This document shows, piece by piece, positions 39,516 through 49,473 of a stretch of 64,000 nt of DNA. Position 1 is the first letter of the stretch, and every line of letters begins with the position of its first letter. The translations under genes were made by a program, and so were the position numbers. The notes under the pieces were generated by a model, which was not told the origin of the DNA, did no database searches, and saw only the letters and a program-made list of their open reading frames with translations. Where the stretch lies: contig NZ_CP102265.1 in assembly GCF_025147765.1 (NCBI RefSeq), positions 129,501 to 193,500 on the forward strand, written 5' to 3'. This DNA is from Blautia obeum ATCC 29174. GTDB lineage: Bacteria; Bacillota; Clostridia; Lachnospirales; Lachnospiraceae.

Positions 39516-41609
39516 ATGGCGAAATTTTTAGTGATTGCAGAGAAACCGAGCGTGGCACAGAGCCTTGCAAAAAATTTATCTGCTTATCAGAGAGAGGACG
39601 GGTATCTGGAGGGGAACAGTTGCATTGTCAGTTGGTGTCTGGGACACCTGGTAGAATATGCACCACCGGAATTTTATGACGAAAAATATGCAAAATGGCA
39701 GTTTGAGGATTTGCCGATCATCCCGGAAGTATGGAAAGTACAGGTATCAGAAGATAAAAAGAAGCAGTTTGAAGTGTTGTGCAGCTTAATGAACCGGGAA
39801 GATGTAGCGTATCTGGTCAATGGCTGTGATGCTGGAAGAGAAGGAGAACTGATTTTTAAAAGAGTTTATGATCTGGCAGACTGTCGAAAACCAGTGAAAC
39901 GTCTGTGGATCAGCTCAATGGAAGATGAAGCGATTCAGAAAGGCTTTCAGTCCTTAAATGATGGGAGAGAATATGCAGGGCTTTGTAATGCTGCAGTATG
40001 CAGGGCACAGGCGGACTGGCTGATTGGAATGAACGCAACGAGAGCTTACACAACCAGATATTTCAAACGTCTGGTAGTTGGCAGAGTGCAGACACCAACG
40101 CTTGCCATGCTGACGGAAAGAAAAGAGAAAATTGAGCATTTCAAGAAAGAAGCCTATTATAAGGTTTCCCTGTCAGATGGGAAACTTACGGTAACATCAG
40201 AGAGTATCCCGTCAGAAATGGATGCGGAAGAATTAAGAAAACTTTGTGATGGGACAGAAGCACTGGTTACAAGGGTAAAAAGAGAACAGAAAAAGACTTT
40301 CCCGCCAAAACTTTATGATCTGACCAGTCTGCAGAGGGAAGCAAATCGTTTTTTCGGATACACTGCCCAGAAGACACTGGATATGCTGCAGGAGCTGTAC
40401 GAAGAAAAGATGGTTACCTATCCGAGAACAGACAGTCAGTATGTAACCGAAGATATGAAAGAAACGGTAAAAATGCTTGCCGAAGGCATGGCAGATTTTC
40501 TTCCGTTTCTGGAATTTGGACAGATTATGGGAAACATAAATCGTGTGGTTAATAATGCAAAGGTATCTGATCATCATGCAATACTGCCGACAAAAGAAGC
40601 AATGGAAAAAGGCATGGGAGGACTTTCCAGTGGAAAGAAAAATCTGCTGATGCTGATCGGACAGCAGCTTGTTCAGGCAACAGGGGAAGAGTACCTTTAT
40701 GAGCAGACAGAAATTTCCGTACAGTGCAAAGAACATGAATTTACTGCAAAAGGAAAGCTGCCTGTGCAGATGGGCTTCAAAGAAGTGGAAGAAGCCTTTC
40801 GGAAATACTGTGTAAAGGATAAGAAATCTGATGAACCGGATAATAAGACAGAACTTCCAGAAGGATATGAGGAAGGAATGACTCTTGCGTCTGTGAAAGC
40901 AGAGAAGAGTACACATTACACTTCTCCGCCGAAGATGTTTACCGAAGATACCCTGCTTGCTGCAATGGAAACAGCAGGGAATAAGGAATTTGATTCTGAA
41001 ACAGAGAAAAAAGGACTTGGGACACCGGCAACCAGAGCTAATATTATAGAGAAGCTGGTAGCTTCGGGGTACGCAGAACGTAAAGGAAAACAGATTCTTC
41101 CTACAGTGGCAGGATGTGAGTTGATTCATGTAATGCCGGAGAATCTGAAATCTGCAAGTCTGACAGCAGAATGGGAGAATCAGCTTCTGATGATGGAAAA
41201 GGGAAAAATCCAGGAAGATGAATTTATGAATGGGATTGTATCCCTGATTAATGAGATTCTTTCTTTGTGCAGGGCGATCCCGGAAGAAGAACGGAATCGT
41301 TTTCAGACTGCAAGGGAAGTAATTGGAAAATGCCCAGTGTGTGGTTCTGACGTATACGAGGGAAAGACCAATTATTACTGCTCTGACAGAAGCTGTCAGT
41401 TTGCTCTGTGGAAGTCGAACCGCTTTCTGGAAAGTATGAAAAAGTCGATGGATAAAAAGATGGCGGTGGAGCTTCTGAAAAAGGGGCGTACCCATGTGAA
41501 AGGATTGTACTCCAAGAAAAAAGACAGCAAATTTGATGCCGATCTGGTACTAGGGCTGGAAGATGGAAAAGCCAGATTCAGTCTTGAGTTTCCTAAAAAG
41601 AAGAAATAA
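39516..41609 (+). CDS. topB: DNA topoisomerase III
   Basis: This 697-residue type IA topoisomerase has a Toprim domain at the N-terminus (A-E-K-P-S-V-A, later D-A-G-R-E-G-E-L-I). The active-site Tyr is Y302 in V-T-Y-P-R-T-D-S-Q-Y. A C-terminal zinc-ribbon-like part has C-P-V-C and C-x5-C. It likely resolves single-stranded intermediates during conjugative processing. GGAGGAAAAC precedes ATG 39516. Such TopB copies are constant parts of Tn1549-like elements and are distinct from the chromosomal enzyme. Confidence 0.95.
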   Translation: MAKFLVIAEKPSVAQSLAKNLSAYQREDGYLEGNSCIVSWCLGHLVEYAPPEFYDEKYAKWQFEDLPIIPEVWKVQVSEDKKKQFEVLCSLMNREDVAYLVNGCDAGREGELIFKRVYDLADCRKPVKRLWISSMEDEAIQKGFQSLNDGREYAGLCNAAVCRAQADWLIGMNATRAYTTRYFKRLVVGRVQTPTLAMLTERKEKIEHFKKEAYYKVSLSDGKLTVTSESIPSEMDAEELRKLCDGTEALVTRVKREQKKTFPPKLYDLTSLQREANRFFGYTAQKTLDMLQELYEEKMVTYPRTDSQYVTEDMKETVKMLAEGMADFLPFLEFGQIMGNINRVVNNAKVSDHHAILPTKEAMEKGMGGLSSGKKNLLMLIGQQLVQATGEEYLYEQTEISVQCKEHEFTAKGKLPVQMGFKEVEEAFRKYCVKDKKSDEPDNKTELPEGYEEGMTLASVKAEKSTHYTSPPKMFTEDTLLAAMETAGNKEFDSETEKKGLGTPATRANIIEKLVASGYAERKGKQILPTVAGCELIHVMPENLKSASLTAEWENQLLMMEKGKIQEDEFMNGIVSLINEILSLCRAIPEEERNRFQTAREVIGKCPVCGSDVYEGKTNYYCSDRSCQFALWKSNRFLESMKKSMDKKMAVELLKKGRTHVKGLYSKKKDSKFDADLVLGLEDGKARFSLEFPKKKK

Positions 41610-41635
41610 AGCACAGACGGAAGGAGGAATGAGTT

Positions 41636-44600
41636 ATGGCTCATTTAGATGAGATACGGGGACTTGCAGAATATCATGCAACCCGTATCAGCAGTTCACC
41701 GCGAGATTGGATGAATTATCTGGATACTGCAGCCAGGCTGTATCGGTATCCATTTATGGATCAGCTTTTGATCCACGCACAGCGTCCAAAAGCAACTGCC
41801 TGTGCTTCTTTGGAATTATGGAATGAAAAAATGCTGCGGTGGGTAAATCGAGGAGCAAAGGGAATTGCTCTTTTAGATGAAACTATGCAGAAAACAAGAT
41901 TCCGGTATGTATTTGATATTCAGGATACTCATAAGGTAAAAGGTGGAAGAACACCGTATTTGTGGCAGTTACAGGAGAAACAACAAGATGCCTTATTAAA
42001 CCATTTAGAAGAAGTTTACGGACTGGAAGCTAAGGATGCAGGCAATCTTTCTGATGCACTGATGGCAACAGCAAAATACATGGTGGAAGAAAACCTGGAT
42101 GAATATCTGGATGGCTTGACGTATGTGACAGAAGGAACGTACCTGGAGGAGCTGGAAGAAGATACCATCCGCAGCGAATTTCGCAGTCTGTTGACAGACA
42201 GCATTTATTATACGCTGGCTTCCAGATGTGGGCTTGATCCGTTGGAACGGCAGGAAGAAATGGACTTTGTACATATCACAGATTATAACAGCTTATCAGT
42301 GCTGACATTTATTGGAAATGCAACGAGCATGGCCAGTGAGTCTGTGTTAGTGGATATTGGAAGATTTGTACACCGTATTTCATTAGAAGAAATGAAAAAG
42401 GGTATTGAAAATTCGGAAGAAAGGAATTATAATAAATTTAACACGTTAATTCGCGAAAGCGAAGAGAATAACAACAGAATCATAGAAAACGAATATCCAC
42501 AGGAAAATGAAGGAGGAAATGAGCATGGAACTGACATATCATCGCAAAGGGGATTATCTGTTTCCGAATCTGACAATCCAGGAGACAGAAGCACAGATTG
42601 GGAAATACGGAATGCTGCGAAGGACATTTCTGAAAGAACACAAGAACAGCCTGTATCAGAGTCTGTTGCTGACAGGGAAATTGAACAGCCATCTGGAAGA
42701 AATCGAGAAAACAGCACAGAAGAGATTGGAAGTACAGATGGAGAAACTTTTGGAGAAGAATCCGGCACCGTCGAAAGAGGAGAACCCGATGGCGTGGACA
42801 GCCCATATGAACAGTCTGACGGCAACAGCGGAAGAGAGCATCTTGTCGGAATTGGTATACAGCTAATTGAAGATACAAGTGAAGATCAGTTAAGTAAAGC
42901 AGAGGAAGAAATTGCCTCTGCTTTATCTTTGCCCGAACTTCCATCTGTAAATGAACAGAAAAGGGAAATCGAAAACAGAATAGCTGCCCGCTATGCCGGG
43001 GAGATTGCCATTCCAAGTGAAGTGGTTGATGAGGTTTTAAGAACCGGGGGAAACCGAAGTAAAAGCCAGCTTCGTATTATCTATAATTTTATGAGTGAAC
43101 AGACACCGGAAGAATATACGGAGTTTGTAAAGCGGGAGTATGGAACTGGTGGAAAAGGTTTTGAAATCAATGGCATGGAATATTCTGTCTGGTTTGACGA
43201 AACGGGATTGCAGATTGCAGTAGGGCATACCGTTACCGATCAGATTCTGGATAAAGCGTTTTTATCCTGGGAAGATGTGAGTGGACGTATCCATCAGCTT
43301 TTGAAACAGGGCGAATATGCACCGCAGTCGGTACTGGATGTTGCAAGGGAAAATGCAGTAAAGGAACATGCACAGTCACTTGCCTATATGAAAGCAGACA
43401 TGGCAGAGGGTGTGGCAGAACTTGTTTTTGATGAAGAAGATTTACCATATCTTCGCAGTATTTATCCGGAAATAACAGATTATCTGGAAGAGAAACTGAC
43501 AGATCCGCAGTGGTTGACAGATCTGAATGAGCGTCTGGAAGGACTGGCAATGGCTTATGAGGAAGATAAAAGTATTATGCGGTTCCGCACCTATAATCCG
43601 GTCAGAATATCCGGTCAGTTTCAGAAATTTGCTGCAGAAGTAATTCCATACAGTGCAAGAGATGAATTCGCATGGCAGGAACATAAGGTGTTTATTACCC
43701 AAGATGAAATAGATGCTTTTCTTGCCGGTGGAGGTCCGTATTCGGATGGAAGGCTTTATACCTATTCTTTTTATCTTCTGAATGAAGATGATAAGGCAAG
43801 GACAGATTTTATCAAGGAAAAATATGGGATAGGCGGTCAGAGCCATGCTTTATGTGGGGCAGATAATTCACATGCAGATTATGACGGGAAAAGGTTGAAG
43901 CTGGAGAGAGGGGACTATGGGAATCCAGATACTTCGGTGTTGCTGCCCTGGGCAAAAGTGGCAAAAAGAATCGGCTACCTGATTGATAACCAGCAGTTCT
44001 TACGTTCCGCAGATTATTCCCGTATGCCGGAATATGAGAGGGAACGGATTGCAGGAAAAGTGATCAGCTTTTATGCAAGACTGCCAGAAGAAATCGAGCG
44101 TCCGTTTAAGCAGGATTTCTTTAATGAAGAAGCAAGAAAAGAACTTCCTGTTATGCTGAATGATTCGGAGCAGTCGCAGAAATTATTACAGGCGATGGAT
44201 GATGCTCTGGCGATGCTGCCATTGGATTTTGAATCAGTAAATGAAACTTATGAGAAGAAATTACAGCTTTTGACGGAAGTACATCAGTATGTAGAGGGTA
44301 GCTATACGATTTTTCCGGCACAGGAAGTACCAGATCAGGCAGATGGCTTAAATGGATATCAGATGTCTTTATTTGATATTGTGAGTGCTTCCGAACCAGA
44401 AGAAGATATAGAAGATGCGGAACCGGAGCAAATTATCAGTGAACCAGAAGCAGAACCGGAAATAAAAACAGAGGAAGAAACAGGACCGGAAGATATAAAA
44501 GAACAGATTGTAGAGCAGGAACCTCATAATTTTCATATTACGGACGATGACCTTGGCTCTGGCGGTCCAAAAGCAAAGTTTAAAGCAAATATGGAAGCTA

Positions 44601-47600
44601 TCCGGCTGCTGAAAGAACTGGAACAGGATCAGAGATTAGCAACACCGGAAGAACAGGAAGTGTTGTCAAGATATGTTGGATGGGGCGGCATTCCCCAGGC
44701 TTTCGAGGAAAGAAACAGTGCATGGGAAGAGGAATATACGCAGTTAAAAGGAATCCTCACACCAGAAGAATACAGTGCAGCAAGGGCATCAACGCTGAAC
44801 GCCTTTTATACTTCTCCGACAGTTATTAAAGCAATGTATGAAGCTCTTGGAAATATGGGACTGAAACAGGGAAATATCCTGGAACCGTCCTGTGGAGTAG
44901 GAAACTTTATGGGACTTTTACCGGAAAGCATGAGTGCTGCAAATATGTATGGTGTGGAGCTTGATCCGGTTTCCGGGCAGATTGCAAAACAACTTTACCA
45001 GAAAAACAGGATTGCAGTACAGGGATTTGAGGAAACCAGTTACCCAGACAGCTTTTTTGACTGTGTAATCGGAAATGTACCGTTTGGGGCATATCAGGTC
45101 AGTGACCGCAAGTATGACAGATACCATTTTATGATCCATGATTATTTTATTGCAAAATCCTTAGACCTGGTACGTCCGGGCGGAGTGGTGGCAGTTGTCA
45201 CATCAAGCGGTACGATGGATAAACAGAATCCGGAAGTCCGACAGTATTTTGCAAACCGGGCAGACCTGCTGGGGGCAATCCGTTTACCGAACAATGCTTT
45301 CCAGAGAAACGCCAATGCCAGTGTGGTTGCGGATATTCTGTTTTTTCAAAAAAGGAACAGGGCTGCAATCACAGAGCCAGACTGGGTACAGTTAAAAACT
45401 ACACCGGAAGGCTATATGGTCAATTCCTATTTTGCCGACCACCCGGAAATGGTACTTGGGGAGTTCACAACAGAAAGTACCCAGTACGGAAAACAGGAAG
45501 TGACGGTAAAGGCAAAAGAGGGAGCAGATCTGGCAGAGCAGTTAAAAAAAGCAGTAAAGCATATCCAGGGAACTATTACAGAGCAGGAGATTTCGGATAC
45601 GGAACTGGAAGAACAGGTGGTATCCATACCAGCAGATCCGAACATTAAGAATTTTAGCTTTGCACTTGTCGGAGAGGATATTTATTACAGGGAAAATTCT
45701 GTTATGAATAAGATGGAACTTCCCGTTATGACAGGCGAGCGTGTCAGAGGCATGGTTGCCATCCGGGATGCAACAAACAGGCTTCTGGAACGGCAGTTGG
45801 AAGAATGCAGTGATGAAGAGGTTGCCAGCTTACAGGCTGAATTGAATCAGGTTTATGACAGCTTTACTGCAAAGTATGGGCTTCTTAGCAGCAATGCGAA
45901 TAAAAGAGCGTTCAGCATGGACAGCAGCTATTGCCTTTTGACTTCCCTTGAATTTCTGGACGAAAAGGGAGAGTTGAAGCGGAAAGCAGACATATTCACG
46001 AAGAGGACGATCCGCAGGGCAGAGCCGGTAACATCGGTAGATACGGCAAGTGAGGCACTGGCGGTATCTATCGGGGAAAAAGCAAAAGTAGATATTCCTT
46101 ATATGATGGAGCTTACCGGGAAAACAGAGGAAGAGGTCACAGAGGAGCTTACGGGGGTTATTTTCAAGAATCCGCTTACGGATAAATGGGAGCCATCCGA
46201 CGAGTATCTTTCCGGGAATGTCAGGGAGAAGCTGAACATTGCAAGGCAGTTTGCAGAAAACCATCCGGAATATATGGTCAATGTGCAGGCGCTGGAACGG
46301 GTACAGCCGAAAGACCTGGATGCTTCCGAGATTGAAGCAAGGCTTGGTGCAACATGGATTTCCCCGGACTATATTACAGAGTTCATGGCAGAAACATTCC
46401 ATACACCACGACAGCATATCAATTATGAGCGTATCAAAGTACAGTATGCGGAAGTGACCGGGCAGTGGAACGTAAAAGGAAAGAACGTGGACAGCAGCAA
46501 TAACCCGCTTTCCACCGCAACTTACGGAACACAGAGGGCAAATGCTTACAGGCTGTTGGAAGATGCACTGAATCTGCGTGATACAAAAATCTATGACACA
46601 ATACATGATGCGGATGGGGAACACCGGGTACTGAACCGGAAAGAAACTACCCTGGCACAGCAGAAGCAGGAACTGATCCGGGAGGAATTTAAAGAGTGGA
46701 TCTTTAAGGATATGAGCCGACGGGAAACACTCTGCAAGATTTATAATGAACGGTTTAACAGCATCCGACCAAGGGAATATGATGGCAGTCACATCCAGTT
46801 TGTCGGAATGAATCCGGAAATTAAGCTGATGGATCATCAGAAAAATGCGGTGGCACATATCCTTTATGGAAATAATACCCTGCTTGCACACTGCGTAGGT
46901 GCAGGCAAGACGTTCCAGATGATTGCAGCCGGCATGGAGAGCAAGCGTCTGGGACTGGCACAAAAGAGCCTTTATGTGGTTCCAAACCATTTGCTGGAAC
47001 AGTGGGGAAGCGATTTCTTACGCTTATATCCGGGAGCGAATATTCTGGTGGCAACAAAGAAAGATTTTGAACCGGCAAACAGAAAAAGGTTCTGTTCCAG
47101 AATTGCAACCGGGGATTATGATGCGGTCATTATTGGACACAGCCAGTTCGAGAAAATTCCTCTTTCCAGGGAAAGGCAGATTGCATTATTGGAAGACCAG
47201 ATTGCAGACATTACCTATTCTATCGAAGCGGCAAAAGAGGAAGCAGGACAGCAGTATACCATCAAACAGATGGAAAAAACAAAGAAAACCCTGAAAGCAA
47301 AACTGGAAAAACTGAATGACCAGACACGAAAGGATGATGTTGTGACTTTTGAGCAATTAGGCGTGGACAGGCTGTTTGTGGACGAGTCACATTTTTACAA
47401 GAACCTTTTTTTATACACAAAAATGCGGAATGTGGCAGGCATTTCACAGACCGATGCACAGAAAAGTTCGGATATGTTTATGAAATGCAGGTATATGGAT
47501 GAGATTACCGGAGGAAAAGGAATCACGTTTGCAACGGGAACACCTGTATCAAACAGTATGACTGAATTATACACCATTATGAGATACCTCCAGTATGATA

Positions 47601-49414
47601 CTTTAATGAATATGGGAATGGGACATTTTGATTCGTGGGCAGCAACTTTTGGAGAAACAGTTACGGCAATCGAATTGTCACCGGAAGGGACGGGTTATCG
47701 TGCAAAAACACGATTTGCCCGTTTTTTTAATCTTCCAGAGCTGATCTCAATATTTAAGGAAGCTGCGGATATTCAGACCGCAGATATGCTGAATCTTCCA
47801 GTACCAGAAGCAGAATATATCAATGAAGTGTTAAAGCCGAGTGAGGAACAGAAAGAAATGGTGGAAGCCTTTTCAGAACGTGCCGAACAGGTCAGGGGCG
47901 GTATGGTAGATCCAAGGGTAGATAACATGCTCAAGATTACCAACGACGGAAGAAAATGTGCATTAGACCAGAGGTTGTTAAATGATATGCTGCCGGATGC
48001 AGGGGAAAGCAAGGTAAATGCCTGTGTGGAGAATGCTTTCCAGGTATGGGAGGACGGAAAAGATACACAGGCTACCCAGTTGATCTTTTGTGATCTTAGT
48101 ACACCGAAAACTGACGGAACGTTCAATGTTTATGATGATGTGAGAAACAAGCTGGTGGAACGGGGAATCCCGAAAGAGCAGATCGCATTTATTCATGAGT
48201 ACAATACGGAGGTAAAAAAAGCGGAGCTGTTTGCAAAGGTGCGGGCCGGGCAGGTAAGAATCCTGATGGGTTCCACTCCGAAACTCGGTGCTGGTACCAA
48301 CGTTCAGGACAGACTACTTGCACTGCATCATCTGGACTGCCCCTGGAAACCGTCTGACCTGGAACAGCAGGAGGGACGTATTCTCAGACAGGGAAACCAG
48401 AATGATAAAGTAAAAATCTTCCGGTATGTAACGGAAAATACGTTTGATTCGTACATGTGGCAGATTCTGGAAAACAAGCAGAAGTTTATTTCGCAGATTA
48501 TGACCAGTAAATCCCCGGTTCGTGCCTGTGAGGATGTAGATGATACAGCCCTGTCCTATGCAGAGATTAAAGCACTGGCAACAGGAAACGAATACATCAA
48601 GGAAAAAATGGATCTGGATGTGCAGGTAAGTAAACTGAAACTTCTGAAAGCAAACCACACCAGTCAGATCTATCGCCTGGAATCGGATATTGCAAAGCGG
48701 TATCCGGTACAGATTACAGCATTAAAAGAGAAGATTGCCGGTATGCGTGTAGATGCAGATGTGGTAAAAGGAATAGATTTACAGGATAATGACCACTTTG
48801 CAATGACAGTCGGTGGAAAGCTGTATACAGATAAAAAAGAAGCGGGAGTTGCACTCATTTCAGCAGCATCCAGTTTGAAGTCCGTAAAATCAGCCGGGCA
48901 GATCGGGGAATATCATGGTTTTGCACTTTCTTCAGAATACAATTTCCTGTCAAATACCTATACCATGACGATCAAGGGAAAATGTTCTTATAAGATTGAG
49001 TTCGGAAAGGATACCTTGGGCAATATCCAGAGGATTCACAATGCACTTTCTGCAATCGAGAAAAAGCTGGCAGATACTGAGCAGAATCTGGAAACGGTAC
49101 AACAGCAGTTAAAGACCGCACAGGAAGAGGTGCAGAAGCCATTTCCGAAAGAAGCGGAACTGAGTGAAAAAATGGAACGTCTGGCAGAATTAAATGCCAT
49201 GCTCAACATGGATGAGAAAGGGGGAGAAAATCTTCTGGCAGATGAAGGCATTGGGGAAAACCCGGAAGTAAATGTACCAGAGGAACGTCAGGACAGAATC
49301 GCTGACAGTGTTCATAAAACGTCTATTCTGGAAAGACTGAAAGAACAGAAACAGCAGGAGCAGACAAGCGAAACACAGCAGAAACCAAAAAAGAAACACG
49401 AACAGGAGTTATAA
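41636..49414 (+). CDS. Giant N6-methylase-like / SNF2 helicase protein of the ICE
   Basis: This 2592-residue protein has several parts in order. An N-terminal ArdC/LtrC-like domain (WMNYLDTAARLYRYPFMDQL) runs to about 290. A disordered Glu/Ser/Gly/Arg-rich linker covers about 297-410. A middle region with mixed small domains follows. Next is a methylase-like domain with motif I E-P-S-C-G-V-G-N-F (about 1083) and G-N-V-P-F-G in place of N-P-P-F. The SNF2 helicase has G-A-G-K-T (about 1755), V-D-E-S-H (1916) and Q-Q-E-G-R-I-L-R-Q-G (about 2243). The C-terminus is coiled. Such proteins occur in nearly all Tn1549-like elements and may protect or unwind transferred DNA. ATG 41636 follows GGAAGGAGGA. 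The linker overlaps a complete tnpV gene in another frame. Confidence 0.93.
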   Translation: MAHLDEIRGLAEYHATRISSSPRDWMNYLDTAARLYRYPFMDQLLIHAQRPKATACASLELWNEKMLRWVNRGAKGIALLDETMQKTRFRYVFDIQDTHKVKGGRTPYLWQLQEKQQDALLNHLEEVYGLEAKDAGNLSDALMATAKYMVEENLDEYLDGLTYVTEGTYLEELEEDTIRSEFRSLLTDSIYYTLASRCGLDPLERQEEMDFVHITDYNSLSVLTFIGNATSMASESVLVDIGRFVHRISLEEMKKGIENSEERNYNKFNTLIRESEENNNRIIENEYPQENEGGNEHGTDISSQRGLSVSESDNPGDRSTDWEIRNAAKDISERTQEQPVSESVADREIEQPSGRNRENSTEEIGSTDGETFGEESGTVERGEPDGVDSPYEQSDGNSGREHLVGIGIQLIEDTSEDQLSKAEEEIASALSLPELPSVNEQKREIENRIAARYAGEIAIPSEVVDEVLRTGGNRSKSQLRIIYNFMSEQTPEEYTEFVKREYGTGGKGFEINGMEYSVWFDETGLQIAVGHTVTDQILDKAFLSWEDVSGRIHQLLKQGEYAPQSVLDVARENAVKEHAQSLAYMKADMAEGVAELVFDEEDLPYLRSIYPEITDYLEEKLTDPQWLTDLNERLEGLAMAYEEDKSIMRFRTYNPVRISGQFQKFAAEVIPYSARDEFAWQEHKVFITQDEIDAFLAGGGPYSDGRLYTYSFYLLNEDDKARTDFIKEKYGIGGQSHALCGADNSHADYDGKRLKLERGDYGNPDTSVLLPWAKVAKRIGYLIDNQQFLRSADYSRMPEYERERIAGKVISFYARLPEEIERPFKQDFFNEEARKELPVMLNDSEQSQKLLQAMDDALAMLPLDFESVNETYEKKLQLLTEVHQYVEGSYTIFPAQEVPDQADGLNGYQMSLFDIVSASEPEEDIEDAEPEQIISEPEAEPEIKTEEETGPEDIKEQIVEQEPHNFHITDDDLGSGGPKAKFKANMEAIRLLKELEQDQRLATPEEQEVLSRYVGWGGIPQAFEERNSAWEEEYTQLKGILTPEEYSAARASTLNAFYTSPTVIKAMYEALGNMGLKQGNILEPSCGVGNFMGLLPESMSAANMYGVELDPVSGQIAKQLYQKNRIAVQGFEETSYPDSFFDCVIGNVPFGAYQVSDRKYDRYHFMIHDYFIAKSLDLVRPGGVVAVVTSSGTMDKQNPEVRQYFANRADLLGAIRLPNNAFQRNANASVVADILFFQKRNRAAITEPDWVQLKTTPEGYMVNSYFADHPEMVLGEFTTESTQYGKQEVTVKAKEGADLAEQLKKAVKHIQGTITEQEISDTELEEQVVSIPADPNIKNFSFALVGEDIYYRENSVMNKMELPVMTGERVRGMVAIRDATNRLLERQLEECSDEEVASLQAELNQVYDSFTAKYGLLSSNANKRAFSMDSSYCLLTSLEFLDEKGELKRKADIFTKRTIRRAEPVTSVDTASEALAVSIGEKAKVDIPYMMELTGKTEEEVTEELTGVIFKNPLTDKWEPSDEYLSGNVREKLNIARQFAENHPEYMVNVQALERVQPKDLDASEIEARLGATWISPDYITEFMAETFHTPRQHINYERIKVQYAEVTGQWNVKGKNVDSSNNPLSTATYGTQRANAYRLLEDALNLRDTKIYDTIHDADGEHRVLNRKETTLAQQKQELIREEFKEWIFKDMSRRETLCKIYNERFNSIRPREYDGSHIQFVGMNPEIKLMDHQKNAVAHILYGNNTLLAHCVGAGKTFQMIAAGMESKRLGLAQKSLYVVPNHLLEQWGSDFLRLYPGANILVATKKDFEPANRKRFCSRIATGDYDAVIIGHSQFEKIPLSRERQIALLEDQIADITYSIEAAKEEAGQQYTIKQMEKTKKTLKAKLEKLNDQTRKDDVVTFEQLGVDRLFVDESHFYKNLFLYTKMRNVAGISQTDAQKSSDMFMKCRYMDEITGGKGITFATGTPVSNSMTELYTIMRYLQYDTLMNMGMGHFDSWAATFGETVTAIELSPEGTGYRAKTRFARFFNLPELISIFKEAADIQTADMLNLPVPEAEYINEVLKPSEEQKEMVEAFSERAEQVRGGMVDPRVDNMLKITNDGRKCALDQRLLNDMLPDAGESKVNACVENAFQVWEDGKDTQATQLIFCDLSTPKTDGTFNVYDDVRNKLVERGIPKEQIAFIHEYNTEVKKAELFAKVRAGQVRILMGSTPKLGAGTNVQDRLLALHHLDCPWKPSDLEQQEGRILRQGNQNDKVKIFRYVTENTFDSYMWQILENKQKFISQIMTSKSPVRACEDVDDTALSYAEIKALATGNEYIKEKMDLDVQVSKLKLLKANHTSQIYRLESDIAKRYPVQITALKEKIAGMRVDADVVKGIDLQDNDHFAMTVGGKLYTDKKEAGVALISAASSLKSVKSAGQIGEYHGFALSSEYNFLSNTYTMTIKGKCSYKIEFGKDTLGNIQRIHNALSAIEKKLADTEQNLETVQQQLKTAQEEVQKPFPKEAELSEKMERLAELNAMLNMDEKGGENLLADEGIGENPEVNVPEERQDRIADSVHKTSILERLKEQKQQEQTSETQQKPKKKHEQEL
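42525..42866 (+). CDS. tnpV: TnpV-family protein encoded inside the helicase gene in the +1 frame
   Basis: This 113-residue protein shows the complete TnpV pattern: Y-H-R-K-G-D-Y-L-F-P-N-L near the start, I-G-K-Y-G-M-L-R-R-T-F-L-K-E-H (the family core), L-L-L-T-G-K-L-N-S-H-L-E-E-I, M-A-W-T-A-H-M-N-S-L and the end A-E-E-S-I-L-S-E-L-V-Y-S. AAGGAGG lies 8 bases before ATG 42525. The whole gene lies within the open frame of the giant helicase, shifted by +1. In the helicase frame the same DNA encodes only a disordered linker. TnpV proteins are encoded on transposons, with no proven function known to me. Confidence 0.8.
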   Translation: MELTYHRKGDYLFPNLTIQETEAQIGKYGMLRRTFLKEHKNSLYQSLLLTGKLNSHLEEIEKTAQKRLEVQMEKLLEKNPAPSKEENPMAWTAHMNSLTATAEESILSELVYS

Positions 49415-49419
49415 AGGGT

Positions 49420-49457
49420 ATCCCGTCAGAGTGACCAGAGCTTTGGCGGGATTTTTC
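49420..49457 (+). terminator. Hairpin after the giant helicase gene
   Basis: ATCCCG (49420-49425) pairs with CGGGAT (49447-49452), then TTTTTC. Confidence 0.6.
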
Positions 49458-49473
49458 TATGGAGGATTTGATT

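Noticed and set aside
40233..41495. 420-codon open frame on the minus strand inside topB
   Set aside because: It is antisense to a clear topoisomerase, has the Phe/Leu/His/Cys-rich composition of a shadow frame and no ribosome site.
44870..45130. Active N6-adenine methylase
   Set aside because: The cofactor motif is good but the catalytic N-P-P-F/Y is G-N-V-P-F here. As far as I recall, this is usual in ICE helicase homologues, so activity is not claimed.
45830..46990. 386-codon open frame on the minus strand inside the giant helicase gene
   Set aside because: Same reasoning: strong coding signal and motifs on the plus strand, low-complexity Cys/His/Phe/Leu-rich product, no start signal.
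46923..47294. 123-codon plus-strand frame nested in the helicase gene, considered as a second overlapping gene
   Set aside because: Unlike tnpV it has no family motifs and no Shine-Dalgarno, and the helicase frame here encodes conserved catalytic sequence.
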